This document shows, one piece after another, positions 39,017 to 50,324 of a stretch of 64,000 nt of DNA. Source of the stretch: Hyphomicrobiales bacterium. Lineage in GTDB: Bacteria; Pseudomonadota; Alphaproteobacteria; Rhizobiales; Beijerinckiaceae. A program made the position numbers and the translations under genes. Location of the stretch: positions 124,001-188,000 of the forward strand of contig JAIXYZ010000001.1 in assembly GCA_027489955.1 (NCBI GenBank), read 5' to 3'. The notes under the pieces are model-generated. The model was not told the DNA's origin and ran no database searches. It worked only from the letters and a program-made list of their open reading frames with translations. The first letter of the stretch is position 1. Every line of letters begins with the position of its first letter.

Positions 39017-40132
39017 TCAGGCCGGCGGCTCGAACTCGACGTTCAGCGCGCGCCAGTCGCTGTAGAACGGCGCAAACTGGGCGGGGATCCGGTAGGGCGC
39101 GCAGCGGCGGACGGCCCGGAGGGCCGCATCCGTCACGGCGCGATCGATGGAGGAGGGCCCGGAGCGGACGATGCGCGGGTCGGAGGCGAGCGATCCGTCC
39201 TGGTTGAACTCGACCTTGATCATCGGCAGCACGATCTGGCCGCCGGTGGCGCCGATCGGCGCGCTGTAGCAGCGCTCGATCTGCTCGCGCAGGATGCCGG
39301 CCAGCGCGCCCATCTGGTTGACGCTGAGCTTGGGTGCGTTGGCCGTCGGCGCGCCCAGGGACGCGGTCCGCACGACCTCCCGGCCGGTGGCGCCGGTGGA
39401 CTGCGTCGGTTCCTTGGAGGTGAGCAGGCGGTTGATGTCGCCCGGGTTGAACTTCTCGGCGAGCTGCGCCTCGCGGCGGGCCTTGGCCTCAGCCTCGGCC
39501 TTCGCTTTGGCGACGGCTTCCGCGCGCGCCTTGGCCTTCGCCTCGGCTTCGGCCTTTGCCTTGGCGTCCGCTTCGGCTTTCGCCTTGGCCTGCGCGCGCG
39601 CCTCCGCGTCCGCCTTGGCCTTGGCTTCCGCCTTCGCCCGGGCCTCCTCCTCCGCCACCTTGGCGCGGCGGACCTGTTCGGCCTGCTCGGCGAGGCGGGC
39701 GAGTTCTTCCTTCGCGGTCTGGTCGGGCTGGGGCTGCGGCTCGGCCTTCTGGGGCTCGGGCTTGGGCTGGGCGACCTGGGGGCGCGCCGGCGGCGGCGGG
39801 GTCTGCTGCGGCGGAACGGCCTCGTCGGCGACCTTGAGGTCCGGCGGGCGCGTCGGCGGGGCCGGCGTGTCGCGCTTGGCTTCGCCCGGCTCCTTCTGCT
39901 CGGCCACTTCGGCCACGCGGTCGGCGCGCGGCTTGGGGTTGTCCTGCACGGTCTTGGCCTGGCGCTCGCCCTTGGTCAGCTGCGAGACCTGGGTGTCGCT
40001 GATGACCTCGACGGCGATGGCCTCCTCGGCCTCCTTCAGCGAGTTCCCCTGGAACGCCACGAGCCCCGCCACGAGCACGGCGGCGTGGCCGAGCCCTGAA
40101 ACGAGGATGCCGGGTTCGCGGGTGAACTTCAC
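39017..40132 (-). CDS. tolA: Tol-Pal system protein TolA
   Basis: The 371-residue protein has an N-terminal membrane anchor (GILVSGLGHAAVLVAGLVAF), a Pro-rich stretch, a long Ala/Lys/Glu-rich helix (about residues 157-218) that spans the periplasm, and a C-terminal TolA/TonB-like domain (GQIVLPMIKVEFNQDGSLASDPRIVRSG, ALRAVRRCAPYRIPAQFAPFYSDW). It links TolQR at the inner membrane with TolB and Pal. The start is GTG at 40132, closely preceded by GAGGAAGAG. Confidence 0.94.
   Translation of the reverse strand: MKFTREPGILVSGLGHAAVLVAGLVAFQGNSLKEAEEAIAVEVISDTQVSQLTKGERQAKTVQDNPKPRADRVAEVAEQKEPGEAKRDTPAPPTRPPDLKVADEAVPPQQTPPPPARPQVAQPKPEPQKAEPQPQPDQTAKEELARLAEQAEQVRRAKVAEEEARAKAEAKAKADAEARAQAKAKAEADAKAKAEAEAKAKARAEAVAKAKAEAEAKARREAQLAEKFNPGDINRLLTSKEPTQSTGATGREVVRTASLGAPTANAPKLSVNQMGALAGILREQIERCYSAPIGATGGQIVLPMIKVEFNQDGSLASDPRIVRSGPSSIDRAVTDAALRAVRRCAPYRIPAQFAPFYSDWRALNVEFEPPA
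39478..39660 (-). repeat. Alanine/lysine-rich coding repeat in tolA
   Basis: About 60 codons of tolA made almost only of Ala, Lys, Glu, Asp and Arg, so that the DNA is a chain of near-identical GCC/AAG-type hexamers. It encodes the rod-like helix of TolA. Such DNA is prone to slippage, and length differences between strains would be expected. Confidence 0.8.
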
Positions 40133-40139
40133 CTCTTCC

Positions 40140-40592
40140 TCACGCCTTTCCGTCGGTCTCGGTGACGAGGGCCACCTTCTTGAAGCCGGCCGCCGTGACG
40201 ATGGACATGATCTGCGCGACGCGGCCGTAATCGACCTTGCGATGGCCGCGGATGTAGATGCGCTCCTCGAAGCCCTGCTTGGCCTCGGCGCGGATGCGGT
40301 TGACGATCTCGGCGTCCGGAACCTCGACCTCGCCGAGATAGACCTTGCCCTTGTCGTCGACGGACAGGGTGATCGGCTTGGTCTCGATGTTCAGCGGCCG
40401 CGCGGAGGTCTGCGGCAGGTCGATGGGAACGCCCGCCGTCAGCAGCGGCGCCGCCACCATGAAGATGATGAGCAGGACCAGCATGACGTCGATGAACGGC
40501 GTCATGTTGATCTCGGACATGGGCGCGTGCCGCCCGCGGCCCCGCCGCCTGCGTCCGTTGCCCGATCCCGAAGCTCCTACCGACATGGCCAT
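40140..40592 (-). CDS. tolR: Tol-Pal system protein TolR
   Basis: The 150-residue ExbD/TolR family protein has an Arg/Gly-rich N-terminus, one membrane helix with the proton-path aspartate ([19 protein letters not shown]) and a periplasmic domain ([38 protein letters not shown]). With TolQ it forms the proton-driven motor of the Tol system. ATG codons at 40592 and 40586. It lies between tolQ and tolA. Confidence 0.95.
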   Translation of the reverse strand: MAMSVGASGSGNGRRRRGRGRHAPMSEINMTPFIDVMLVLLIIFMVAAPLLTAGVPIDLPQTSARPLNIETKPITLSVDDKGKVYLGEVEVPDAEIVNRIRAEAKQGFEERIYIRGHRKVDYGRVAQIMSIVTAAGFKKVALVTETDGKA

Positions 40593-40606
40593 GGCGATCG
40601 TTCCCG

Positions 40607-41323
<717 letters not shown>

Positions 41324-41533
41324 GCGTCCCTTGTCCTTCTCGTCGTCGGCCGCGCGGAAACGCGCGGGCCTCATCAAGGCCGTGTGCGGCGGCTGACGGC
41401 AGATATCGTGCGAATATGCGCTCACTCTGCCCCGAATCTGTCGAAATGAGGGCGTGGAGCGGCATTCGCGACGAAGTCAAACGCCGCGGTCCCTTTAAGG
41501 CAGAGGTAAGGTTAAGGCCGCGTTATTTTTGTC

Positions 41534-43235
<1,702 letters not shown>

Positions 43236-43453
43236 CTAGTCCCGCCATGTCGTGACGGCAAGGCGGAATCGGCCTTTCGGCGGGGGCCCAGCATGCAATC
43301 TTGGCATGGCTTGGTGCATTCGCGTTATCAGCCCGCGGCTGACCGGGCCGGTGGGCTGTGCCATCATCAAGGTTCAAGCCCGCAACACGCGGGCATCAAT
43401 CCGGCCGCGCGATCCGCGCTCGCGGACGACGCGGCCCATGGGAGTAACGCCTG

Positions 43454-44428
43454 ATGACCATCACCCGCCGCGCCGCCCTGGGCGCGATGGCCGGCCTTTT
43501 CGCCGTGCCTTCCGCTCTGCGCGCGCAAGCCTTTCCCGCCCGCCCCGTCAAGCTGATCGTGCCGTATCCGGCCGGCGGCTCGGTCGACGTGTTCGCCCGC
43601 ATCATCGCGGCCGAGATGTCGCCGGCGCTGGGCCAGACGGTGTTCGTGGAGAACGTGCCCGGCGCGTCCGGCGCCGCCGGTACCCGGCAGGTCGCTCGCG
43701 GCGACGCGGACGGCTACACGCTCGTCCTGGGCACCAACCAGACCCACGCCACCAACGCCTTCCTCCTCAAGGAGCCCGGCTACGACCCCGTGAAGGATTT
43801 CGTGCCGGTCGCCGGCGTCGCCGATCTCCAGCACGCGCTCGTGGTCAGGAACGACCTGGGCGTGAGCGACGTGAAGGGCCTGATCGCCCTGGCCAAGTCC
43901 AAGCCCGGGCAGCTGAACTACGGCTCCACCGGCGCCGGGTCCGCGTCCCACCTCGCCATGGAGCTGCTCAAGACGCGCGCCGGGATCGACATGGCCCACG
44001 TGCCGTTCCGCGGCGCCGCGCCGCTGGCGCAGGAGCTGGTGGCGGGCCGCATCGACGTCGCCTATTCGACGCTGCCGAGCGTGCTGGGGCAGATCCAGGG
44101 CAACCAGATGAAGGCGATCGCCATCGCCTCCACCGTCCCTGCGCCCCAGCTTCCGGCCGTTCCGCTCCTGAAGGACGCGGGCATCCCCGATGCCGAGGCC
44201 GACGCCTGGATCGCCATCTTCGCGCCTGCCGCCGTGCCGGGCCCGGCCCATCAGGCACTGACGAAATCGGTGCTCGACGCGCTGGCCCGGCCCGCCGTGC
44301 GCGAGGCCATCGTCAAGCAGGGCATCGCCGTCAATCCGCGCGACCCGGCCGCCTTCTCCGCCTACCTGAAGGAGGAGATCGCCAAGTGGCAGGCGGTGGT
44401 GAAGACCGCCGGCGTCGAGCCCGCCTGA
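43454..44428 (+). CDS. Bug/TctC-family tripartite tricarboxylate transport solute-binding protein
   Basis: The 324-residue protein has a twin-arginine-like signal (TITRRAALGAMAGLFAVPSALRA) and the typical Bug start FPARPVKLIVPYPAGGSVDVFARIIA, followed by VVENVPGASGAAGTRQVA-like and GSTGAGSASHLAMELLK stretches. Bug proteins bind carboxylates and often occur without the TctAB membrane part, as here. The ligand cannot be told. GGGAG precedes the ATG. It stands alone. Confidence 0.9.
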   Translation: MTITRRAALGAMAGLFAVPSALRAQAFPARPVKLIVPYPAGGSVDVFARIIAAEMSPALGQTVFVENVPGASGAAGTRQVARGDADGYTLVLGTNQTHATNAFLLKEPGYDPVKDFVPVAGVADLQHALVVRNDLGVSDVKGLIALAKSKPGQLNYGSTGAGSASHLAMELLKTRAGIDMAHVPFRGAAPLAQELVAGRIDVAYSTLPSVLGQIQGNQMKAIAIASTVPAPQLPAVPLLKDAGIPDAEADAWIAIFAPAAVPGPAHQALTKSVLDALARPAVREAIVKQGIAVNPRDPAAFSAYLKEEIAKWQAVVKTAGVEPA

Positions 44429-44523
44429 CGGCCCTATAACAAGCGTGCGGCGGCGCACCGCGCCGCCGCCGCGACATCGGCATGGTGGCGTCCATGGAAA
44501 CCTCGCGTTTCGGGACCGCCGCC

Positions 44524-44745
44524 ATGTCACACACGCTCGACATCCACCCCGCCAGCCGCCTGCGCCCGTCCTACAAGGACCGCAGCCGCCGCGCCGAGCG
44601 CAGGCTCGGCCTCGCCCTGATCGTCGTCGTCGCCGGGTTCGCCGGCGCGCTGAACGCGGCCATGGGCGACCTGGTCGGCACCGCCACCCCGCCCTCCGCC
44701 CTGATGGACCGGCCGTCCGCCGCCCATCTGTTCGACGTGCGCTGA
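44524..44745 (+). CDS. Small single-pass membrane protein, unknown
   Basis: A 73-residue product (87 if the in-frame ATG at 44482 is used): hydrophilic basic N-terminus, one hydrophobic helix (LGLALIVVVAGFAGALNAAM), short polar tail. GGGA lies eight bases before the ATG at 44524. I do not recognise it. Its layout resembles the next small gene, so they may be distant duplicates. Confidence 0.5.
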   Translation: MSHTLDIHPASRLRPSYKDRSRRAERRLGLALIVVVAGFAGALNAAMGDLVGTATPPSALMDRPSAAHLFDVR

Positions 44746-44901
44746 GACGCTCACGGCCCCGTGAGGGAACCTATGGGCCAGGACGCACGTTCGGCCCTTC
44801 GAGACAGCGAAAACCCCGTGCGCCAGCGCACCGCGACCGGAGCCGAAAAGGGACATGGTCCCGGACATCGGCAAGGGCCGACAGGATCGAGGAGCAGGAC
44901 G

Positions 44902-45069
44902 ATGAACACGAACGAGCCGATCCGCATCGCCGATTACCGCCGCCCGGTCGCCACGACGATGCGGCGCGAGGAGGCCGATCGCCAGTTCAAGGCCTCGCTG
45001 GTCCTGATGGCGCTGATCGGCAGCGCCTGCATCGCCACGACCTTCGCCACCCTCGCGCAGATCGGCTGA
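44902..45069 (+). CDS. Small single-pass membrane protein, unknown
   Basis: A 55-residue product with a charged N-terminus (EPIRIADYRRPV, REEADRQFK) and one C-terminal membrane helix (ASLVLMALIGSACIATTFATLA). GAGGAG about seven bases before the ATG at 44902 is a strong ribosome site, which supports it being real although short. No function can be assigned. A 242-base gap without visible genes follows. Confidence 0.6.
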   Translation: MNTNEPIRIADYRRPVATTMRREEADRQFKASLVLMALIGSACIATTFATLAQIG

Positions 45070-45311
45070 TATCTTTCCGGCGAGACGTGCGTTCCGCCCG
45101 GTCTGCGCCGCGCCTCTCGCCTTCATTCCGTCCATGCGCCTGACGCCGACGTCGCCCAGCGTCCGCACGGTTTCGAGCCTGACTTCGAAATCCGCCTCCT
45201 CCAGGTCACATGTCCGCGGGCACGCCTTGCCTCACCGGTGAACCTGCCTAGCCTGTCTCCCGACCGCGGATGCCGCGCGCACCGCCATTCCACCGTCCGG
45301 AGACGCTTTTA

Positions 45312-46445
45312 ATGCGCCTGACCCTCCCGTCCGCCTCAAGCCTTGCCCTCCTTGCCGCTCTTGCGGCGGCACCCGCCTTTGCCCAGTCGGCCCGGCCGGA
45401 CGCGCCGGGCATCGCCGTCGAGACCGTGGCGTCGGGGCTCACCAACCCCTGGGGCATGGCGTTCCTGCCGGACGGGAAGGTGCTGGTCACGGAGCGGCCC
45501 GGCCGGCTGCGGGTCGTATCGGGCGGCAAGCTCTCCGAGCCGCTGTCCGGGGTTCCGGCCGTGCGGGCGCGCGGGCAGGGCGGGCTGCTGGACGTCGCGC
45601 TCGATCCCGACTTCCCGCAGAACAGGGCGATCTACCTGTCCTTCGCCGAGGAGCGGGAGGGCGGCAACGGCGCGACCGCGGTCGCCCGGGGCGTCCTCAA
45701 TGCCGACGCGACGGGCCTGAGCGAGGTCCGCACGATCTGGCGGCAGGAGCCGGCTTATGGCGGCCCCAACCATTGGGGGTCGCGCCTCGTCTTCGCCAGG
45801 GACAAGACGCTGTTCATCACCACGGGGGACCGCTTCACCGAGAAGGAAAAGGCGCAGGACCTGAAGGAGACGCTCGGCAAGATCATCCGCATCAATCGCG
45901 ACGGCTCGATCCCGCGGGATAACCCGTTCGTGGGACGCGACGACGCCCGCCCCGAGATCTGGTCCTACGGCCACCGCAACGTCCAGTCGGCGGCGCTGCA
46001 TCCGCAGACCGGGCAGCTCTGGACCGTGGAGCACGGCGCGCGGGGCGGCGACGAGGTGAACATCCCTGCGGCGGGCAAGAATTACGGCTGGCCGGTCATC
46101 ACCTATGGCGTGGACTATTCGGGCCTCAAGATCGGCGAAGGGACCCAGAAGGCGGGCATGGAGCAGCCCGTCTTCTACTGGGACCCGTCGATCGCCCCGT
46201 CCGGCCTCGCCTTCTACACGGGCGATGCCTTCCCCGCGTTCAGGGACAGCGCCTTTGTGGGCGCCCTGTCGGGCCGGGCGCTCGTGCGGCTCAAGCTCTC
46301 CGGTGGCCGGGTGACGGGCGAGGAGCGGCTTCTGACCAGCCTCGGCGCCCGGATCCGCGACGTGCGGCAGGGGCCGGACGGCTTCCTCTATCTCCTGACC
46401 GACGCCACCAACGGCAGCCTGCTGCGGCTGCGGCCGGCCCGCTGA
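45312..46445 (+). CDS. PQQ-dependent sugar dehydrogenase family protein (soluble aldose dehydrogenase, YliI-like)
   Basis: The 377-residue exported protein (signal peptide ending PAFAQ) is a six-bladed propeller of the GSDH family: GLTNPWGMAFLPDGKVLVTERPGRL, GGLLDVALDPDF, GGPNHWGSRLVF, YGHRNVQSAALHP, TVEHGARGGDEVNIPAAGKNYGWP. YliI-type members oxidise aldoses with PQQ, using calcium. No PQQ synthesis genes are in the window. The ATG at 45312 gives a normal signal peptide. Confidence 0.9.
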   Translation: MRLTLPSASSLALLAALAAAPAFAQSARPDAPGIAVETVASGLTNPWGMAFLPDGKVLVTERPGRLRVVSGGKLSEPLSGVPAVRARGQGGLLDVALDPDFPQNRAIYLSFAEEREGGNGATAVARGVLNADATGLSEVRTIWRQEPAYGGPNHWGSRLVFARDKTLFITTGDRFTEKEKAQDLKETLGKIIRINRDGSIPRDNPFVGRDDARPEIWSYGHRNVQSAALHPQTGQLWTVEHGARGGDEVNIPAAGKNYGWPVITYGVDYSGLKIGEGTQKAGMEQPVFYWDPSIAPSGLAFYTGDAFPAFRDSAFVGALSGRALVRLKLSGGRVTGEERLLTSLGARIRDVRQGPDGFLYLLTDATNGSLLRLRPAR

Positions 46446-46461
46446 ACCGCGAGCCTCGCCT

Positions 46462-46821
46462 TTAGCCCAGCGGCCCGCGGAACACGAAGAAGGCGCCGAG
46501 CGCGATGAAGCCGAAGCCGACGAGGTGGTTCAGCGTCAGCGGCTCCTTCAGGTAGAACACCGCGAAGCCTGCGAAGACGACGAGGGTGATGACCTCCTGC
46601 ATCGTCTTGAGCTCGGCCGCGGAATAGACCTGATGGCCGATGCGGTTGGCGGGCACCGCCAGCCAGTACTCCACTAAGGCGATGGCCCAGCTCGCCATCA
46701 CCGCGATCCAGAGCGGTGCGGTGGCAAAGCGCAAGTGCCCGTACCAGGCGAACGTCATGAACACGTTCGACAGGACGAGCAGGATGATGGGCAGGACGGA
46801 CGGCGACGCCAGGACCTGCAT
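46462..46821 (-). CDS. DUF486 small membrane protein (DMT superfamily)
   Basis: A 119-residue protein with four membrane helices; the stretch VLSNVFMTFAWYGHL and VEYWLAVPANRIGHQVYSAAELKTMQEVITL is typical of DUF486, a family related to small multidrug-resistance-like proteins but without known substrate. The ATG at 46821 lies just after the CoA-lyase stop, so both are probably on one transcript. It converges on the sugar dehydrogenase gene 16 bases away. Confidence 0.88.
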   Translation of the reverse strand: MQVLASPSVLPIILLVLSNVFMTFAWYGHLRFATAPLWIAVMASWAIALVEYWLAVPANRIGHQVYSAAELKTMQEVITLVVFAGFAVFYLKEPLTLNHLVGFGFIALGAFFVFRGPLG

Positions 46822-46825
46822 CGGC

Positions 46826-47713
46826 TCAGGCCCGCGCCGCGATGGCGTCGGCCAGGGCGACGACGCGCCGGGCCATGTCCGCGTGCAGCCGCTCGACCAT
46901 CCGCCCGTTATGGGCAACGGCGCCCTTGCCCGCATTGTCCGGATGCTCGAACAAGGCGGCGATCGTGCGCGCCTCGTCCACCTCGGCGACCGAAGGCGCG
47001 AAGACCGCGTTGGCCGTCGCGATCTGGCCCGGATGGATCAGCGTCTTGCCGTCCAGGCCCAGGTCCCTGCCCTGCTCGCATTCGGCCAGGAAGCCGTCCG
47101 CGTCGTCGAGCCGGTTGTACACCCCGTCGATCACGTCGAGGCCGTGGGCCCGCGCCGCGGTGAGGGCGGCGACGATCCAGGGCAGCATGGGGGCCCGTCC
47201 CGGCACGAAGCGCGCCCGCGTCTCCTTGGCGAGGTCGTTGAGCCCCAGGACCAGGCAGGCAAGGCGCGTGTCGCCGCCAGCGCCCGCGATGGCATCGAGA
47301 TCGAGGATGGCCCGCGGCGTCTCGATCATGGCCCACACGGCGAGCGTGTCAGGCGCGCCGGCCGCGTCGAGCAGCAGCGCGACGCGCTCCAGCGCCTGCG
47401 GCCCCGACACTTTCGGCACCAGGACGGCGTCGGGACCGGCAGCGGCCGCGGCCGCGATGTCGGCCTCGGCCCAGGGACTGTCCAGTCCATTGACGCGCAC
47501 CACCACCTCGCGGCCGCCGAACCCCCCGGCGGCCACCGCCGCCGCGACCTGCGCACGGGCGGTCTCCTTGGCCTCGGGAGCGACCGAATCCTCCAGGTCC
47601 AGGATGACCGCGTCGGCGGGGAGGGTGCGCGCCTTCTCCAGCGCCCGCGCGTTGGAGCCGGGCATGTAGAGGACGCTGCGGCGGGGACGGATCGCGGGCG
47701 TTTGAGGCTGCAT
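46826..47713 (-). CDS. CoA-ester lyase of the HpcH/HpaI-citrate lyase beta family
   Basis: The 295-residue protein has the CitE-like barrel: RRSVLYMPGSNARALEKA, DAVILDLEDSVAPEAK (metal-binding acidic residues), VRVNGLDSPW, AMIETPRAILDLDAIA and KTLIHPGQIATANAVF. Members cleave malyl-, methylmalyl- or citramalyl-CoA; which one applies cannot be seen. No citrate lyase alpha or gamma genes are near, so it is not part of a citrate lyase complex. ATG at 47713. Confidence 0.88.
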   Translation of the reverse strand: MQPQTPAIRPRRSVLYMPGSNARALEKARTLPADAVILDLEDSVAPEAKETARAQVAAAVAAGGFGGREVVVRVNGLDSPWAEADIAAAAAAGPDAVLVPKVSGPQALERVALLLDAAGAPDTLAVWAMIETPRAILDLDAIAGAGGDTRLACLVLGLNDLAKETRARFVPGRAPMLPWIVAALTAARAHGLDVIDGVYNRLDDADGFLAECEQGRDLGLDGKTLIHPGQIATANAVFAPSVAEVDEARTIAALFEHPDNAGKGAVAHNGRMVERLHADMARRVVALADAIAARA

Positions 47714-47893
47714 GGCGGGATGTCCGGTGGCGGGCTGACGGAACGGAGCGGCGGGCGCGGCGTTGACGCAGCGCGACATCGATGTCTTCGCCGAGGAACG
47801 GCCGGTGGTCAAATGCCGCGCCAGCCCTAAAAAAGCTACGATGGTCTTATGCGAATCGGGAGCGGCCACCAGCGCCGGCACGGGTCAACACAC

Positions 47894-48577
47894 ATGGTCT
47901 CGACCACTCAGAACTACCGCGTCGCGCTCGTCGCCGCCGGCATTCTCGCCTTGAGCGCCGCCGGCTGCTCCTCCGCCCGTCTCTCGGGCGGCGGCCAGCC
48001 CGTCTACGCGCCCGGCCCCGTGGCCGGCAATGTGGGCGGCCCCACGGTCATCTACAACGACGCCCCCGAAACCGCGCCGCCCGGCGCCGGCTATGGCGGC
48101 TACGGCGCGCCGGGGTCGGGCCCGATCACGGCCGAGCCGCTGCCGCCTCCCGGCGGGGCGGCGCCCTACGGCGCGCCGGCTCCCGGTCCGGTGGCGACGC
48201 CGGGCGCGGTGATCGATCCCACGCTTCCCGGCGGAGGCGGCGCCGTCGTCGCGGCCCGTCCGCCCGAGGAACCGCGCGCCGTGACGCCGCCGCCCGCGGG
48301 CCGGCTCGGCGCCGTGGGCACGTGGCGTGCGCGGGACGCGGCCGGCGGCACCTGCCGGCTCAACCTGTCCAGCGCGCAGGTGCTGGAGCTGAACCGTGCA
48401 TCGGCCGCCTCCTGCGCCAACCGCGACCTGGCGCGCATCACCGCCTGGGAGAGCCGCGACGGCGAGATCTACCTCTATCAGCCCGGCGGCAACGTCGTGG
48501 CCCGGCTGCGTCCGGGCGGCGAGGGCTATGAGGGCGTTCTCACCAAGTCCGGTGCCGCCATCTCGATGGCGCGCTGA
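47894..48577 (+). CDS. Omp19-like lipoprotein with AprI/Inh protease-inhibitor domain
   Basis: The 227-residue protein has a lipoprotein signal (lipobox LSAAGC), a long Pro/Gly/Ala-rich middle, and a C-terminal AprI/Inh domain (VGTWRARDAAGGTCRLNLSS ... AASCANRDLARITAWESRDGEIYLYQPGGNVVARL) with the two conserved cysteines. Brucella Omp19 of this type inhibits proteases and is an outer-membrane lipoprotein; a similar role is inferred. It is divergent from the CoA lyase across 180 bases. Confidence 0.88.
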   Translation: MVSTTQNYRVALVAAGILALSAAGCSSARLSGGGQPVYAPGPVAGNVGGPTVIYNDAPETAPPGAGYGGYGAPGSGPITAEPLPPPGGAAPYGAPAPGPVATPGAVIDPTLPGGGGAVVAARPPEEPRAVTPPPAGRLGAVGTWRARDAAGGTCRLNLSSAQVLELNRASAASCANRDLARITAWESRDGEIYLYQPGGNVVARLRPGGEGYEGVLTKSGAAISMAR

Positions 48578-48587
48578 GGCAGGCCTG

Positions 48588-48965
48588 TCAGGTCCAGGCG
48601 GGGCTAGTGAAGATCGCCACCGCCCCCGCCATGGCCAGCGTCCAGACGAGGGACCGCGCCGTGGCGAGATCCGCCACGTAGCAGGCGAGGTAGGCGGCGC
48701 GGGCGAGGACCACGCCCAATGCCAGCCAGTCCACCGGGCGCTGGGCCGCGCCGGCCGTCTGGGCGGCGAGCACCGCCACGGCGAAGACCGGGAAGAACTC
48801 GTAGGAATTGAGATGCGCGGCGAAGGCCCGGCGGCGGTAGCCCTCGAGGGAGGCCGCCCAGTCCCGCGGATTGTTGTTGTCGATCGTCGTGCCCCACTTG
48901 GCGATCCCGGCCCCCAGGATCGGCATCAGGGCCACGGCCAGCACACACCAGAGCGCGATCGTCAT
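48588..48965 (-). CDS. MAPEG family membrane protein
   Basis: A 125-residue protein with four membrane helices and MAPEG features: WGTTIDNNNPRDWAASLEGYRRRAFAAHLNSYEFFPVFAVAVL and a late LARAAYLACYVAD. Bacterial MAPEG proteins are mostly uncharacterised; some use glutathione. The ATG at 48965 has GGGGGAAG eight bases upstream and is preferred to the GTG at 48983. It converges on the Omp19-like gene 10 bases away. Confidence 0.88.
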   Translation of the reverse strand: MTIALWCVLAVALMPILGAGIAKWGTTIDNNNPRDWAASLEGYRRRAFAAHLNSYEFFPVFAVAVLAAQTAGAAQRPVDWLALGVVLARAAYLACYVADLATARSLVWTLAMAGAVAIFTSPAWT

Positions 48966-49141
48966 GGCTTCGGCTTCCCCCACCTTGGCCGTTCATACGC
49001 GCCCGATATGCGGCTGGATCGGCCTTGCCCGGCGGTCTTGACGCTTGAGACGCCGCGGCGCGCGTCCTAGACAGGCCTTCCGGCCCCAGGACCTTGCGGC
49101 CGGTACGATCCCTTCCAGGCGCCAGAACCTTCAGCCAGGCG

Positions 49142-50320
49142 ATGCCCTCGACCCTTTCCGACCGATACGAGGCGATGATCGCCTCCGGCGCGATCGAGCG
49201 CGATCCGGCGCAGGTGCGCGTGGTGGCGCGGCTGTCGGCGCTTGCCGAGGCGCTGGCGCAGCGGCGCCTGGCGGCCAAGGGCAGCGCGCTCGGCTGGCTC
49301 TTCGGGCGCAAGTCCCCGGCGGCGGACCCGGTACGCGGGCTGTATCTGTGGGGATCGGTCGGGCGCGGCAAGACCATGCTCATGGACATGTTCTTCGAGG
49401 CGCTGCCCGAGCCCCGCAAGCGCCGGGCCCATTTCCACGCCTTCATGGCGGACGTCCACGAGCGCATCCATGCCTTCCGCCAGAAGGTGAAGGCGGGCGA
49501 GGTCAAGGACACGGATCCGATCCCGGCCGTGGCGGCGGCGCTGGCGGACGAGGCCCATGTCCTGTGCTTCGACGAGTTCACCGTCACCGATATCGCCGAC
49601 GCCATGATCCTGGGTCGACTGTTCACGGCCATGTTCGCTCGCGGCGTCACCGTGGTCGCGACCTCCAACGTGGAGCCGGACCGGCTCTACGAAGGCGGGC
49701 TCAACCGCGCGCTGTTCCTGCCTTTCGTGGACACGCTGAAGGCCCATGCCGACGTGATGCGGCTCGACGCACGCACCGATTTCCGGCTGGAGAAGCTGGG
49801 CGGCGCGCCGGTTTTCCACGCGCCGGCGGATGCAGGCGCCCGCGCAGCCCTCGACCGGGCGTTCAAGGCGCTGTCGGGGGAGGCGAGGGGCCAGCCCGCG
49901 GCGCTGCAGGTGAAGGGCCATGCGGTGGAGATCCCCGAGGCCGCGGGCGGCGTGGCGCGGGCGCGGTTCGCGGACCTGTGCAGCCGGCCCTACGGCGCCA
50001 GCGACTTCCTCGCCATCGCCCGCACGTTCCACACGCTGGTGCTGGACGACATTCCGGTGCTCGGCTTCGAGCGGCGCAACGAGGCCAAGCGCTTCATCAT
50101 CCTGATCGACGCGCTCTACGACCACCATGTGAAGCTCGTCGCCTCGGCGGAGGCGGAGGCGCACGCGCTCTACGTAGCGGACGAGGGCCGGGAGGCCTTC
50201 GAGTTCGACCGGACCGTGTCGCGGCTTATCGAGATGCGGTCCACCGATTACCTCGCCTTGCCGCACGGGCCGGCCGATTCCGCGGCGAGCGGCGCCACGA
50301 CGGGCCTCGTCGAGACCTGA
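49142..50320 (+). CDS. zapE: Cell division protein ZapE (AFG1-like ATPase)
   Basis: The 392-residue ATPase binds FtsZ and acts at constriction. It has Walker A LWGSVGRGKTMLMDMFF, FHAFMADVHERIH, Walker B VLCFDEFTVTDIADAMIL, and the sensor region VVATSNVEPDRLYEGGLNR, all standard for AFG1/ZapE. In alphaproteobacteria zapE commonly precedes mdh and the suc genes; here an Nramp-type and a TetR gene come between. It converges on the transporter with four bases between the stops. Confidence 0.94.
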   Translation: MPSTLSDRYEAMIASGAIERDPAQVRVVARLSALAEALAQRRLAAKGSALGWLFGRKSPAADPVRGLYLWGSVGRGKTMLMDMFFEALPEPRKRRAHFHAFMADVHERIHAFRQKVKAGEVKDTDPIPAVAAALADEAHVLCFDEFTVTDIADAMILGRLFTAMFARGVTVVATSNVEPDRLYEGGLNRALFLPFVDTLKAHADVMRLDARTDFRLEKLGGAPVFHAPADAGARAALDRAFKALSGEARGQPAALQVKGHAVEIPEAAGGVARARFADLCSRPYGASDFLAIARTFHTLVLDDIPVLGFERRNEAKRFIILIDALYDHHVKLVASAEAEAHALYVADEGREAFEFDRTVSRLIEMRSTDYLALPHGPADSAASGATTGLVET

Positions 50321-50324
50321 CTGA

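Noticed and set aside
41495-41515. Two TTAA cores upstream of tolQ as a CtrA site
   Set aside because: They are 13 bases apart, not 7, so the consensus is not met.
43302-43317. Sigma-54-like sequence TGGCAT ... GTGCA upstream of the Bug-type gene
   Set aside because: The GG and GC elements are one base too far apart for the -24/-12 rule and the -12 part is poor.
43371-43394. GGTTCAAGCCC resembling a tRNA T loop, with a GC hairpin
   Set aside because: No acceptor, D or anticodon arm can be folded around it; it is a simple hairpin.
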